Notes: a model not told the origin generated them from the sequence alone. Positions 7,628-15,085 are shown, numbered from the stretch's first letter. The stretch: DNA of 27,729 bases from DASYRX01 sp035253645 (GCA_035253645.1 DATFBW010000134.1:1-27729), one strand, 5' to 3'. Translations and numbers: made by a program.

Positions 7628-8395
7628 GTGGGTCGCGTCCTGGCGGTCGTCAGCCAGAAGGGCGGCGTAGGCAAGACCACGACCTCGGTTAATCTCGCAG
7701 CGGCCTTTGCACGCCGTGGTCTCAAGACGCTCATCGTCGACGTCGATCCGCAAGGCGCGGTGCGGTATGGCATCGGTCTGCGCCGCGGCCACGCGACTTA
7801 TGGTTTCGCCGATTATCTCGCGGGTGAGCGTCAGCTGCGCGAAGTCATCCTGCCAACCGCCCTGCCCTGGCTCCGCGTCATCCTGGCGGGCGCGGTGTCC
7901 GACGCAGCCAACCACTCGGATTACCAGAAGCTGGTCGCCGAGAGCGACTTGTTAGGCGGCCTCTTGCGGACAGCGCGCGAGCGCTGCGACATCGTCGTCG
8001 TCGATACGCCGCCGGGCCTTGGCCCTGTCGTGATCCAGGTTTTGCGGGACAGCCAGCACGTAATCGTTCCACTGCAAACAGAACCGCTGGCCCTGCAAAC
8101 GACTCCGCAGATCCTGCGGGGTATTCAGGAACTAGCGGACGTGAATCCGGAGCTTACGCTGGACGGCCTGCTGCTGACCATGTACGAGAGCGGCCACGCA
8201 GCCGCAGAACGCGTCGCGCAATACGTACGCTCGCACCTGCCGGCAAATCTGGTCTTCGATCTCGTGATCCCGCGTTCCGTCGCGGCGACGGAAGCGTTCG
8301 CCGCGGGACAACCCGTGGTGCTGCGCACACCCGCCGATCCCGTCGCGCAGGCGTACGTGAACCTCGCGACGCTGCTCGTCGAGCGCTTCGGATAA
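7628..8395 (+). CDS. ParA/MinD-family ATPase
   Basis: A 255-residue deviant-Walker ATPase. It has the signature KGGVGKTT (res 11-18), LIVDVDPQGAVRYGIG as switch region, and IVVVDTPPGLG as Walker B-like strand. Such ATPases form nucleotide-dependent dimers on DNA or membrane to position plasmids, chromosomes or protein clusters. There is no parB or parS-like gene beside it; instead it sits between a TPR gene and a lipoprotein gene, so it may be an orphan positioning ATPase rather than chromosomal ParA (inference). It starts with GTG directly after the TPR gene stop, and its TAA overlaps the next ATG by one base. Confidence 0.9.
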   Translation: MGRVLAVVSQKGGVGKTTTSVNLAAAFARRGLKTLIVDVDPQGAVRYGIGLRRGHATYGFADYLAGERQLREVILPTALPWLRVILAGAVSDAANHSDYQKLVAESDLLGGLLRTARERCDIVVVDTPPGLGPVVIQVLRDSQHVIVPLQTEPLALQTTPQILRGIQELADVNPELTLDGLLLTMYESGHAAAERVAQYVRSHLPANLVFDLVIPRSVAATEAFAAGQPVVLRTPADPVAQAYVNLATLLVERFG

Positions 8396-9144
8396 TGCGG
8401 CTGCTGGCGCTGTGTTGTGCCGTGTTCATCGCGGCTTGCATCGACTTCGGTACGGACCCTAACGAGATCGGGTCGATCAGCTTCGATGGCATTCCTTACC
8501 CTGCGGTCGTCGCCGGGGACACGCTCCGGAACGAAGCCGGTCAGGTTGCCCCGCTGCGCGCCACTGTTCGTACGGGTGCGGGCGATACAATCGCAAACCC
8601 CAGCGTGCAGTTTTTCACGCGCGACACGACGATCACGCTGACGGCCGATGGCCGCGTGCTTGGGCGTTCATCGGCTCTGGGTGTCGCGCGTTTGTTCGCG
8701 ACTGCAGACGGCCTGCAGAGCGTCACGCGCGAAATCGACGTCGTGCGGCTACCGGACACCGTGGTTTTCGTAGGGGCGCCGGACACCCTCGTCGTGAGCT
8801 CGGTGGACACCACAAACAATTCCGGGGATTTTCGGCTGCGCCTTCTGAACAAGGCGAGCGGGGCCGGCGTAAAAGGCTTCCTGGTGCGCTACATCCTGGA
8901 ATTTCGGGGGGCTCCGATTGCGCCCGGCGATACGACGCGGATCTTGTTGGTTGACGAGGCTGGACGTCCGTCCGTGGTGGACACGACGGATGGGGGCGGT
9001 GAGGCGGGTCGGCGCGTGCACGTCCGCGTGCCGCAGCTCTCGGGAACGTCCGATTCGGCGGTAGTGCGCTTTCGGGTCTCCGCCGGCGCGTATCCCGCGA
9101 TCCAGCGCGAGTTCCGTCACGTGCTACACATTCGTCCACGTTAG
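8395..9144 (+). CDS. Predicted lipoprotein with Ig-like beta region
   Basis: A 249-residue exported protein. The N-terminus MRLLALCCAVFIAAC is a lipoprotein signal peptide with Cys15 as the lipidation site (IAAC lipobox). The rest is rich in beta strands and T/V/D, with stretches such as PLRATVRTGAGDTIANPSVQ and ADGRVLGRSSALGVARLFAT that resemble bacterial Ig-like (Big) repeats common in surface proteins. Function unknown. It overlaps the ParA-like gene by one base (TAATG). Its stop codon lies inside a CGTTAGG motif (9139-9145), which also supplies AGG ahead of the next gene. Confidence 0.8.
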   Translation: MRLLALCCAVFIAACIDFGTDPNEIGSISFDGIPYPAVVAGDTLRNEAGQVAPLRATVRTGAGDTIANPSVQFFTRDTTITLTADGRVLGRSSALGVARLFATADGLQSVTREIDVVRLPDTVVFVGAPDTLVVSSVDTTNNSGDFRLRLLNKASGAGVKGFLVRYILEFRGAPIAPGDTTRILLVDEAGRPSVVDTTDGGGEAGRRVHVRVPQLSGTSDSAVVRFRVSAGAYPAIQREFRHVLHIRPR

Positions 9145-9151
9145 GTCGGCT

Positions 9152-11002
9152 ATGACAAACGAGACCTATGCGCGAGGGGGCCCACGGCCGCCGCCGGGGA
9201 CAATCGTCAAGCTCTTCTTCGACGCGGTCGCGCGACGCCGCCCGGACGCGCTCCAGGTACGTGTGGACGGCACATATCAGCCGATCTCGCATGATCGCAT
9301 CCTCGAGTGGGTGCGGCGCATCGCGTTCGGCCTGTCGGCGCTCGGTGTGCGGCGCGGGGACCGCGTCGCAATCCTCTCGGAGAATCGGCCGGAGTGGTCG
9401 ATCGCCGATTTCGCGTGCCTAACGATCGGTGCCGCCGACGTGCCGATTTACGCGACGCTTCCCGCCGAGCACATCCCCTACCTGCTGAACGACAGCGGGG
9501 CCGCGGTCATCTTCGTCTCCACGGTCCAACAAGCGCAGAAGATCATCGCGATCCGGAACCAGGTACCGAAGCTCGCGCACGTGATCGCGTTCGATGAAGC
9601 TGCCGCGCCGCACGCGACGATGACGCTGGCGCAGCTGGAGCAGACCGGTGCCGCGAATGACTTTGGTGACCTCGCGGCGGCATGGCAACGCGACGCGCTG
9701 GAGGTCCAGCCTAACGACCTGGCGACCATCATCTACACGTCAGGCACCACCGGCGAGCCGAAGGGCGTGATGTTGTCACACGACAACGTCTACTCGAATG
9801 TCATGGGGACTGCCGGCGCCATTGACAGCTCGACAAGCGACACGGCGCTCTCCTTCCTGCCGCTCTCGCACATCTTCGAGCGGATGGGGGATTATTGGCA
9901 CTTCGCGAACGGCGTCTCAGTCGCGTACGTGGAGTCGTTCGAGCTCGTTCCGGCCGCGATGGCCCAAGTGCGACCGACCATCGTCCTGTCAGTGCCGCGG
10001 CTTTATGAAAAGATGTACGCGCGCGTGCTGGAGAGTGCGCTCGCCGGCGGCGCGATGAAAAAACGGATCTTTTTCTGGGCACGCGACGTGGCGCTGCGCC
10101 GGGCGGACCTCGTTCTGGCGGGGAAGAAGCCAGGGCCGGGTTTGAATGCCGCGTATGCCATCGCGGACAGGCTCGTTTTCTCCAAGCTGCGCGATCGCAC
10201 GGGTGGTCGGCTCAGGTATTTCGTTTCCGGCGGGGCGCCGCTGTCCCCCGAGATCAACAAGTTCTTCTATGCCGCCGGCCTAACGATTCTCGAAGGTTAC
10301 GGGCTGACGGAAACGTCACCCGTCATCGGCGTCAACACACCGTCCGCGTTTCGCATCGGCACGATCGGACGGCCGATCGCCGGCGTGGAGGTGATGATCG
10401 CCCCTGACGGCGAAATCCTGACGCGCGGGCCGCACGTGATGCTCGGCTACTACAATAAGCCCGACGCCACGCGCGAGGCGATCGACGCAGAGGGTTGGTT
10501 TCACACTGGCGACATCGGGTTATTGGAAGACGGCTTCCTGCGCATCACGGATCGCAAGAAGGATCTGATCGTGACCGCGGGGGGGAAGAACATCGCCCCC
10601 CAGCCCATCGAGAACGCGGTGAAGACGAACAAATACGTGTCGCAAGTCGTTATGCTCGGCGATCGCCGGAAGTATCCCGTTCTGCTCGTCGTTCCCAACT
10701 TCGACCAACTGGAAAAGTGGGCCAAGCAGCGTAACGTCAGCTGGACCGACAGAGGCCAGCTCATCGCGATGCCCACGATCCAGGCGAAGATGGAAAAAGA
10801 AGTGAAGTCACAGCTGGATGGCCTGGCCAACTACGAAACTCCCAAGCGCATCGGGCTCCTGGCGAACGACTTCAGCATCGAGTCGGGAGAGCTGACTCCG
10901 ACGCTCAAAGTGAAGCGCCGGGTGGTGGAGCGGAACTACAAAGACCTCATCGATTCGCTGTACGTGCCGCGCGCGGGAGACCCTGTCTCGGCAGCCGTGT
11001 AG
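9152..11002 (+). CDS. Long-chain fatty-acid--CoA ligase (AMP-forming)
   Basis: Activates a fatty acid via acyl-AMP to acyl-CoA. 616 residues, the size of the FadD15/FAA1-type branch. Motifs: P-loop-like YTSGTTGEPKG (195-205), LPLSHIFERM, GYGLTETSP from residue 382, GWFHTGDIG with D454, and ITDRKKDLIVTAGGKNIAPQ containing the hinge region. The long C-terminal part (VVMLGDRRKYPVLLVVPNF) is typical of this branch. ATG 9152 is preceded by AGG from the CGTTAGG motif at 9139-9145. It is the last gene of the run that starts at 7136 and ends four bases before the convergent methyltransferase-like gene. Confidence 0.93.
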   Translation: MTNETYARGGPRPPPGTIVKLFFDAVARRRPDALQVRVDGTYQPISHDRILEWVRRIAFGLSALGVRRGDRVAILSENRPEWSIADFACLTIGAADVPIYATLPAEHIPYLLNDSGAAVIFVSTVQQAQKIIAIRNQVPKLAHVIAFDEAAAPHATMTLAQLEQTGAANDFGDLAAAWQRDALEVQPNDLATIIYTSGTTGEPKGVMLSHDNVYSNVMGTAGAIDSSTSDTALSFLPLSHIFERMGDYWHFANGVSVAYVESFELVPAAMAQVRPTIVLSVPRLYEKMYARVLESALAGGAMKKRIFFWARDVALRRADLVLAGKKPGPGLNAAYAIADRLVFSKLRDRTGGRLRYFVSGGAPLSPEINKFFYAAGLTILEGYGLTETSPVIGVNTPSAFRIGTIGRPIAGVEVMIAPDGEILTRGPHVMLGYYNKPDATREAIDAEGWFHTGDIGLLEDGFLRITDRKKDLIVTAGGKNIAPQPIENAVKTNKYVSQVVMLGDRRKYPVLLVVPNFDQLEKWAKQRNVSWTDRGQLIAMPTIQAKMEKEVKSQLDGLANYETPKRIGLLANDFSIESGELTPTLKVKRRVVERNYKDLIDSLYVPRAGDPVSAAV

Positions 11003-11005
11003 CGC

Positions 11006-11665
11006 CTAACGTGCCGCGCGCCTGAGCGGCACGACCTGCGTGGTTCGTTCGGCCACCCACTCGAGGTCATCGCGCGCGAGCACGTCCATCGTTGGCGGCG
11101 TTGGAGTGTGTGCGGACGCCACGAGACGGCCCCGGGGGCGCAGGACATGCTCGAGCTGTTCCATGCCAAACCGCGCCGCGTGCTCGCTATCGACGGCGAT
11201 GCCCTGGAGACTCGACGACGCCAGGGGAAGCACCGTATCGACGCGGATTACGGTCGCGTGCGCCGCGATATGCTGCTCGAGACCAGGCGCAGCACCACAC
11301 GTTAGGCACAGCGCGTCGAACATTACGGTGAGCGGCGCGGCGAGCGCGGCGTATGACCCGCACAGGAGAATGCGGCGGCCGGGTTCTACGAGATCGAGCT
11401 GAGCAGCAAGTCTGATCGCGGCTTCATCCGTTGCTCTGCCGGCTTCGTGGCTCGCTCCGCGGCCCTCGCTCCTCGCTCCTCGCTCCCGTCCATTCTCATG
11501 TCGGAAGTCAGCGACTCCGTTCGCGATCCGATATTCGGCACCGCACACCGGGCATCCCAGTGTGCCAGCCAGAATCCGGCGCTCCAGCTGGCGCGCGGCG
11601 CCTGCCACGAGCGGAGAGTCGGGGTCGTTGGGGCAGCGCAGGGTGTCGATCAGGTCGACGTGCAT
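11006..11665 (-). CDS. Trm112-like zinc-ribbon plus degenerate methyltransferase-like protein
   Basis: 219 residues. The N-terminus resembles a Trm112-type zinc ribbon (DTLRCPNDPDSPLV, then GTLGCPVCGAEYRIANGVAD), but only three of four usual cysteines are present (C11, C38, C41; the second position is D14). A linker encoded by heptamer repeats (about res 61-68) follows, then a Rossmann-like part (RRILLCGSYAALAAPLT, LEHVLRPRGRLVASAHT) that recalls class I SAM methyltransferases but lacks a clear GxGxG motif. Catalysis is therefore doubtful. It is the last gene of the pterin cluster, six bases after the reductase gene. Its stop TAG (11006-11008) lies inside a CCTAACG motif. Confidence 0.65.
   Translation of the reverse strand: MHVDLIDTLRCPNDPDSPLVAGAARQLERRILAGTLGCPVCGAEYRIANGVADFRHENGRERGARSEGRGASHEAGRATDEAAIRLAAQLDLVEPGRRILLCGSYAALAAPLTVMFDALCLTCGAAPGLEQHIAAHATVIRVDTVLPLASSSLQGIAVDSEHAARFGMEQLEHVLRPRGRLVASAHTPTPPTMDVLARDDLEWVAERTTQVVPLRRAAR
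11464..11484 (+). repeat. Heptamer array CCTCGCT, three units, inside a CDS
   Basis: Three exact 7-bp units with degenerate copies to the left (about 11450), lying in the linker between the two domains of the methyltransferase-like gene. The unit is the reverse complement of the array at 13471-13498. Confidence 0.9.
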
Positions 11666-11671
11666 GCGGCC

Positions 11672-12394
11672 TTACGTCCTCGTTAGGCGAAGCTCATCGA
11701 TGTTCACGCCAGCGGGTCGTGTCACCACCCAGCGCACCGCGTCTGCCACCGCATCCGCATGCAGCATCTCGTCGCGCGCCGAGAATCCCGGGCGGCTGTC
11801 CGGATCGATGGGATCCCACAGGGCGGTATCCACGGGTCCTGGGGAGATGAGCGACGCGCGCACACCCGTCCGTACAAGCTCCGTGCGGAGCACTTGATGC
11901 AAACCGCGCGCGCCGAACTTTGCCGCCGCATAGGCAGCGTTCTCCGGGTACGTGACGCGATCGGCGATGGACCCGATCGTTACGATATGCCCTGCCCCGC
12001 GTTGTCGCATCGCGGGGACGAAAGCGAAGAGTAGACGGTACGGCGCGATGAGGTTTAGCGTGATCGTTTGCGCAAACTCTTCCGGTGGCATCTCACCGAC
12101 CTTGCCTAACGCGAAGACGCCCGCGTTCAACACCAGGATGTCGGGCGCGCCTCCGAACCGCGTGCCGATCAGACGGGCCGCCTCGCTGATCTGGTTTTCA
12201 TCGAGCAGATCGCAGCGTACGATGAAGGCGTCTCCTCCCATCGCGTCGGCAGCGCGTTGCAGCTTGTCGCGGTTGCGCGCCAGCAAGGCGACGTGGGCCC
12301 CGCTGCCCACGAGGGCCTTCGCGGTTGCCAAGCCGATCCCACTCGACGCGCCTGTGACGACCGCGGTGCGGCCGCTGAGGTTCACCTCAGTCAC
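11672..12394 (-). CDS. Short-chain dehydrogenase/reductase, candidate sepiapterin reductase
   Basis: A 240-residue classical SDR: cofactor motif TGASSGIG (14-21), NAG (90-92), and catalytic N114, S142, Y155 and K159 (YAAAK). R40 after the second strand (LLARN) suggests NADPH preference. It starts with GTG at 12392-12394, whose GTGA overlaps the TGA stop of GTP cyclohydrolase I, so the two are translationally coupled. With a PTPS-type synthase and GTP cyclohydrolase I upstream in the same operon, the expected missing step of tetrahydrobiopterin synthesis is reduction of 6-pyruvoyl-tetrahydropterin, and PGPVDT resembles PGPLDT of sepiapterin reductases. The SDR family is broad, so the exact substrate is inference. 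Confidence 0.85.
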   Translation of the reverse strand: MTEVNLSGRTAVVTGASSGIGLATAKALVGSGAHVALLARNRDKLQRAADAMGGDAFIVRCDLLDENQISEAARLIGTRFGGAPDILVLNAGVFALGKVGEMPPEEFAQTITLNLIAPYRLLFAFVPAMRQRGAGHIVTIGSIADRVTYPENAAYAAAKFGARGLHQVLRTELVRTGVRASLISPGPVDTALWDPIDPDSRPGFSARDEMLHADAVADAVRWVVTRPAGVNIDELRLTRT

Positions 12395-12999
12395 CCGAGG
12401 GAGGCCGGACCATGCGCAAGGCGGAGGAATTCTTCACGCGTGCGCGCGTCGTCCCGGAAGACGCCCACGAGCGCCGAGGTGATCGTTTTGCTATTCTGCT
12501 TTTCGACCCCGCGCATCATCATGCAGAGGTGATACGCCTCGATGACGACACCCACCCCCCGCGGCTGCAGCACCTCGCACACCGCATCGGCGATCTCACT
12601 CGTTAGGCGCTCCTGTACCTGCAGCCGCCGCGCGAACATCTCCACGATGCGCGGCAACTTGGACAGGCCCACGATGCGGCCATTGGGGATGTAAGCAACG
12701 TGTGCGCGGCCGAAGAACGGGAGGAGGTGATGCTCGCAGAGTGAGTACAGCTCGATGTCGCGCACCATCACCATGTTGTCGTGCTCGTCCCGGAACACAC
12801 CTTCGCCGACGACGTCGTCCAGCGACATTCCATACCCGCGCGTCAGCCAGGCCATGGACTTCGTGACGCGCAGCGGCGTGCGTTGCAGGCCCTCGCGGTC
12901 GGGATCCTCGCCTAACAACTCCACTTGACGGCGCACGAGCGCTTCGAACTCCGCGGCAGGCGCACCAGGGATGCCGTGCCGCTCATCATCGTCGTCCAT
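12391..12999 (-). CDS. folE: GTP cyclohydrolase I
   Basis: Converts GTP to 7,8-dihydroneopterin triphosphate, the first step of folate and biopterin synthesis. 202 residues from ATG 12997-12999. Zinc and active-site motifs: LYSLCEHHLLPFFGRAHVAY (C88, H90/H91), GLSKLPRIVEMFARRLQVQE, and EAYHLCMMMRGVEKQNSKT with second zinc ligand C159. An in-frame ATG at 13066-13068 would give 225 residues and overlap the upstream pterin synthase gene by 23 bp; either is possible and neither has a strong ribosome-binding site. The 3' end overlaps the reductase start by four bases. Confidence 0.96.
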   Translation of the reverse strand: MDDDDERHGIPGAPAAEFEALVRRQVELLGEDPDREGLQRTPLRVTKSMAWLTRGYGMSLDDVVGEGVFRDEHDNMVMVRDIELYSLCEHHLLPFFGRAHVAYIPNGRIVGLSKLPRIVEMFARRLQVQERLTSEIADAVCEVLQPRGVGVVIEAYHLCMMMRGVEKQNSKTITSALVGVFRDDARTREEFLRLAHGPASLG

Positions 13000-13045
13000 G
13001 ACGTGCGGCACGCATCCGTCCGGACTGCGCACCGCGCGGTCCGCG

Positions 13046-13459
13046 TTAACGCCCTTCGTATTCGACATAGTTGTTCTCAGTTTCCCACAGCCTGAGCTTG
13101 ACGAGCTTGGCTGGCGCGATTCGCGGTTCCAAAACGCGCCAACATGCGACGATGAAATGCTCCGTGGTGGGGTTGATGCCCGCCATGAATGGCACGTCGA
13201 CATTCATGTTCCGATGATCCACGTGATCGACCAGCTCGCGAGTCACGAGGTCCCGGAGGACCGCCAGGTCCATAACGTAGCCGGAGCGAGAGTCGATTTC
13301 TCCAGCCACCGATACTTCCAGGCGATAGTTGTGCCCGTGTGAGTTCGGGTTGTTGCATTTGCCATACATCTCCCGGTTCTCTTCATCGCTCAGCGCGGGG
13401 TTGTGCACGCGGTGCGCGGCGTTGAAGCGGAGGACGCGCGTAACAGTGACGGTTGGCAT
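13046..13459 (-). CDS. 6-pyruvoyl-tetrahydropterin synthase, PTPS-II type
   Basis: 137 residues of the COG0720 (QueD/PTPS) family, which converts dihydroneopterin triphosphate. Zinc ligands H16 (FNAAHRVHN), H41 and H43. The active-site motif is C35-x5-HGH (KCNNPNSHGHNY), the arrangement of animal 6-pyruvoyl-tetrahydropterin synthases rather than the Cx3HGH of queuosine QueD. SDEEN, NMNVDVPFMAG and the ETENN.V.YEG end also match the animal-type enzyme. It is the first gene of the operon, followed by GTP cyclohydrolase I and a reductase, which supports tetrahydrobiopterin rather than queuosine. ATG is at 13457-13459; a heptamer array occupies the space just upstream. Confidence 0.9.
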   Translation of the reverse strand: MPTVTVTRVLRFNAAHRVHNPALSDEENREMYGKCNNPNSHGHNYRLEVSVAGEIDSRSGYVMDLAVLRDLVTRELVDHVDHRNMNVDVPFMAGINPTTEHFIVACWRVLEPRIAPAKLVKLRLWETENNYVEYEGR

Positions 13460-13470
13460 TACGTCGAACG

Positions 13471-13498
13471 GGAGCGAGGAGCGAGGAGCGAGGAGCGA
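13471..13498 (+). repeat. Heptamer array GGAGCGA, four units
   Basis: Four exact 7-bp units starting 12 bp upstream (reverse strand) of the pterin synthase start codon, thus in its 5' untranslated region. Same unit, opposite orientation, as the array at 11464-11484. Confidence 0.95.
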
Positions 13499-13530
13499 GG
13501 AAAGGATACCTAACGCTACCGCTCTACCCG

Positions 13531-13566
13531 CAACGAAAGAAGCTCCGACCCGAAGATCGGAGCTTC
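13531..13566 (-). terminator. Intrinsic terminator of the candidate RNA
   Basis: A 10-bp perfect stem (13539-13548 with 13557-13566, loop of eight). Reading leftwards it is followed by TTTCGTTG, a moderate T-rich tail. It lies downstream of the promoter at 13745-13773 and upstream of the pterin operon, so it could end a small RNA or act as a leader attenuator. Confidence 0.6.
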
Positions 13567-13738
13567 ACGATAGATGGAACGAAGAGGGGTTTTTTGAAGC
13601 CCAATAGAAACTGATGAGGCCCGCAACCATATGTTCGCCTTCCCCGCACTGGGGCATGGCGTTCACACAGCGTTTTGGAACCCGGCCATTGGACTTGTTG
13701 GCTCAAAAACTGAGTCTCTTCGCCCCACTTCTTGAGTC
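13531..13738 (-). ncRNA. Candidate structured RNA, about 200 nt, family not identified
   Basis: The 329-bp space 13460-13788 contains no convincing gene but does hold a self-consistent transcript on the reverse strand. It has a promoter (13745-13773), long-range pairing and a terminator (13531-13566). Pairings seen: 13716-13727 with 13575-13586 (12 bp, two G-U), 13702-13710 with 13589-13599 (A bulge), 13688-13694 with 13599-13605 (7 bp, one G-U), and an apical hairpin 13636-13661 (CGCC and CCCC stems). Together they form a mostly unbranched rod, recalling 6S RNA, but I do not see a sequence signature that proves it. Alternatives: a riboswitch-like leader of the pterin operon, or the mRNA of a very small ORF (about 13565-13666). 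Confidence 0.45.
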
Positions 13739-13744
13739 GTCGAG

Positions 13745-13773
13745 AATGTAGATGCAGAATCCGAGACCGTCAA
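13745..13773 (-). promoter_or_regulatory. Sigma70-type promoter for the candidate RNA
   Basis: On the reverse strand TTGACG (13768-13773) and TACATT (13745-13750) are separated by exactly 17 bp; they match 5/6 and 4/6 of the sigma70 consensus. The predicted start is near 13738. It is the best promoter match I saw in the window. Confidence 0.55.
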
Positions 13774-13788
13774 TTACGATCACACGAC

Positions 13789-13989
13789 ATGGATGTCGGC
13801 ATCTTCATTGCAATCGTGATGCTCGTGGTGTGGGCCGCGGGAACTTTTTTCACTGAAGCTCCCGGCTGGCTTCACCTATTGCTCACGTTCGGCGTGTTCC
13901 TGTTGATCTGGCGTATTGTCGTACGCAACGCGCCTACCAAAGGACGAGCAAAAGGCGACGCCGGTCACTCGAACGTGAGATCGAAATAG
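13789..13989 (+). CDS. Small two-helix membrane protein (lmo0937/DUF5670-like)
   Basis: 66 residues from ATG 13789. Two hydrophobic segments (GIFIAIVMLVVWAAGTFF and WLHLLLTFGVFLLIWRIVV) are separated by a short turn, followed by a basic tail (APTKGRAKGDAGHSN). The arrangement, including 'LHLLL' at the start of helix two, resembles the small lmo0937-family membrane proteins found in many bacteria, often stress-linked. Longer in-frame starts (GTG-type at 13732) exist but add an unlikely Arg-rich stretch. Function unknown. Confidence 0.7.
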   Translation: MDVGIFIAIVMLVVWAAGTFFTEAPGWLHLLLTFGVFLLIWRIVVRNAPTKGRAKGDAGHSNVRSK

Positions 13990-14000
13990 GAACAAGCCAA

Positions 14001-14092
14001 AGCTGAGAGCCACCAGCCAACAGCCTAACAGCTACCAGTAGCTGACAGCTGCTGACAGCTTTCGGCTGCCGGCTGACAGCTGACAGCTTTGG
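14001..14092. repeat. Degenerate heptamer array AGCTGAC/AGCCAAC
   Basis: AGC-led 7-bp units (14001, 14008, 14015, 14022) followed by copies of AGCTGAC and GCTGACAGCT up to 14088. It fills the convergent gap between the small membrane protein and the GNAT gene. Internal complementarity (AGCTGTCAGC-type) could form hairpins and serve as a terminator for both genes. Confidence 0.75.
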
Positions 14093-14104
14093 TTAGGCAG
14101 TGCG

Positions 14105-15085
14105 TTAGATCTCCCAGTTCGACAGGACAATGCCCAGCGGCGCCCGGACCTCCTCATGGCCGGCAACGTACATCCGGAGATCTGTCCAACGCACGCGCGC
14201 GCCTAACGAGATGAGCCGGCGATAAGCTTCCAGGTACTCGCCCTGCATGCGGATCGCCACGCGCCGCGTGCCCTGCCGCCGAGCGGCGTCGGCCAGCCCC
14301 TCGACCAACGTGTCGATGCGGGTCTCATCATCCAGGACGAGCTTGAGCACGCGCAACTCCTCGCGCGCCCGACCGTCCACGAGCGGAGCCACGTGAAATA
14401 CGGCGAAGCCGACGATCCGGCCGCCGTCCTCCAACAGAAGCGTGTCGCCGACACCCAACTCCTGTGTCAGCCGCATCTCCCGCGTGAAATCGTATCCCGC
14501 GAGCTGTGCGTGGGTGAGAGACCGCGCGGCCCCGATGGCGTCCTCCCGCGCCGCCGCGCTCAGACTGCCCAGGGTGCGTGCCTTACGCGGGGCTTCCCGC
14601 GCTTCGACGGTGAGCGTGATCGTTAGGCGTCCGGGCACGAAACCGAGCCGCGAATAAAAGCCGATGTTGTCCATCGTGCGCGGCATCGTCTCGAGACCGA
14701 TCACGCTGGCCCCGCGCGTCCCCAGCAGCCTTGTCCCCGCACGCACCACTTCTTTCCCCACGTCGCCACCCTGCCAGTCCGGCCGCACCGCGAGCGGGCC
14801 CATCCACCCTTCCACACCCGAGCGGTGCACCACGTTGAACGCGACGATCTCATCGCGCTCCCCACGCCACAACATGGCGTCGCCGCCCTCCACCGCATCC
14901 TCGATCGCGTAACGCCAGATCGCCGGATTCAGGCTCGGCACACGCACGCCCACCATGCCATCCCGGCGATAGCGCTCGGTGAACGCAGTCGAGAAGACCT
15001 CGTTCAGCTCGTCGATGTTCGCCGGCAGAATGCGGTGCGGACCGGATGCGCTGCGCGTCGCTGGGAACTCCCGCGTGCTCGTCAT
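14105..15085 (-). CDS. Double GNAT acetyltransferase
   Basis: 326 residues with two GNAT folds. The first (res about 18-160) has the acetyl-CoA-binding strand-turn LAVRPDWQGGDVGKEVVRAG, resembling the R/QxxGxG/A motif with one residue altered, and NIGFYSRLGFVPG. The second (about 170-320) is more degenerate (GDTLLLEDGGRIVGFAVFHV). Acetylates an unknown amine substrate. The start ATG overlaps the sbcC stop (ATGA), so it is the third gene of the sbcD-sbcC operon; a link to DNA repair is possible but unproven. Confidence 0.82.
   Translation of the reverse strand: MTSTREFPATRSASGPHRILPANIDELNEVFSTAFTERYRRDGMVGVRVPSLNPAIWRYAIEDAVEGGDAMLWRGERDEIVAFNVVHRSGVEGWMGPLAVRPDWQGGDVGKEVVRAGTRLLGTRGASVIGLETMPRTMDNIGFYSRLGFVPGRLTITLTVEAREAPRKARTLGSLSAAAREDAIGAARSLTHAQLAGYDFTREMRLTQELGVGDTLLLEDGGRIVGFAVFHVAPLVDGRAREELRVLKLVLDDETRIDTLVEGLADAARRQGTRRVAIRMQGEYLEAYRRLISLGARVRWTDLRMYVAGHEEVRAPLGIVLSNWEI

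Noticed and set aside
13609..13617. CTGATGAG, the hammerhead ribozyme core word, on the + strand
   Set aside because: No matching GAAA strand, stem II or cleavage triplet in the right positions.
13565..13666. Very small reverse-strand ORF with CxxxMPQCGEGEH-like sequence
   Set aside because: Looks protein-like but has no clear ribosome-binding site and lies wholly within paired segments of the candidate RNA; kept only as an alternative in that entry.
13524..13706. Reverse-strand 60-residue open frame in the space upstream of the pterin operon
   Set aside because: No recognisable family, composition unlike neighbouring proteins, and it crosses the hairpin taken as a terminator; the RNA interpretation explains the region better.
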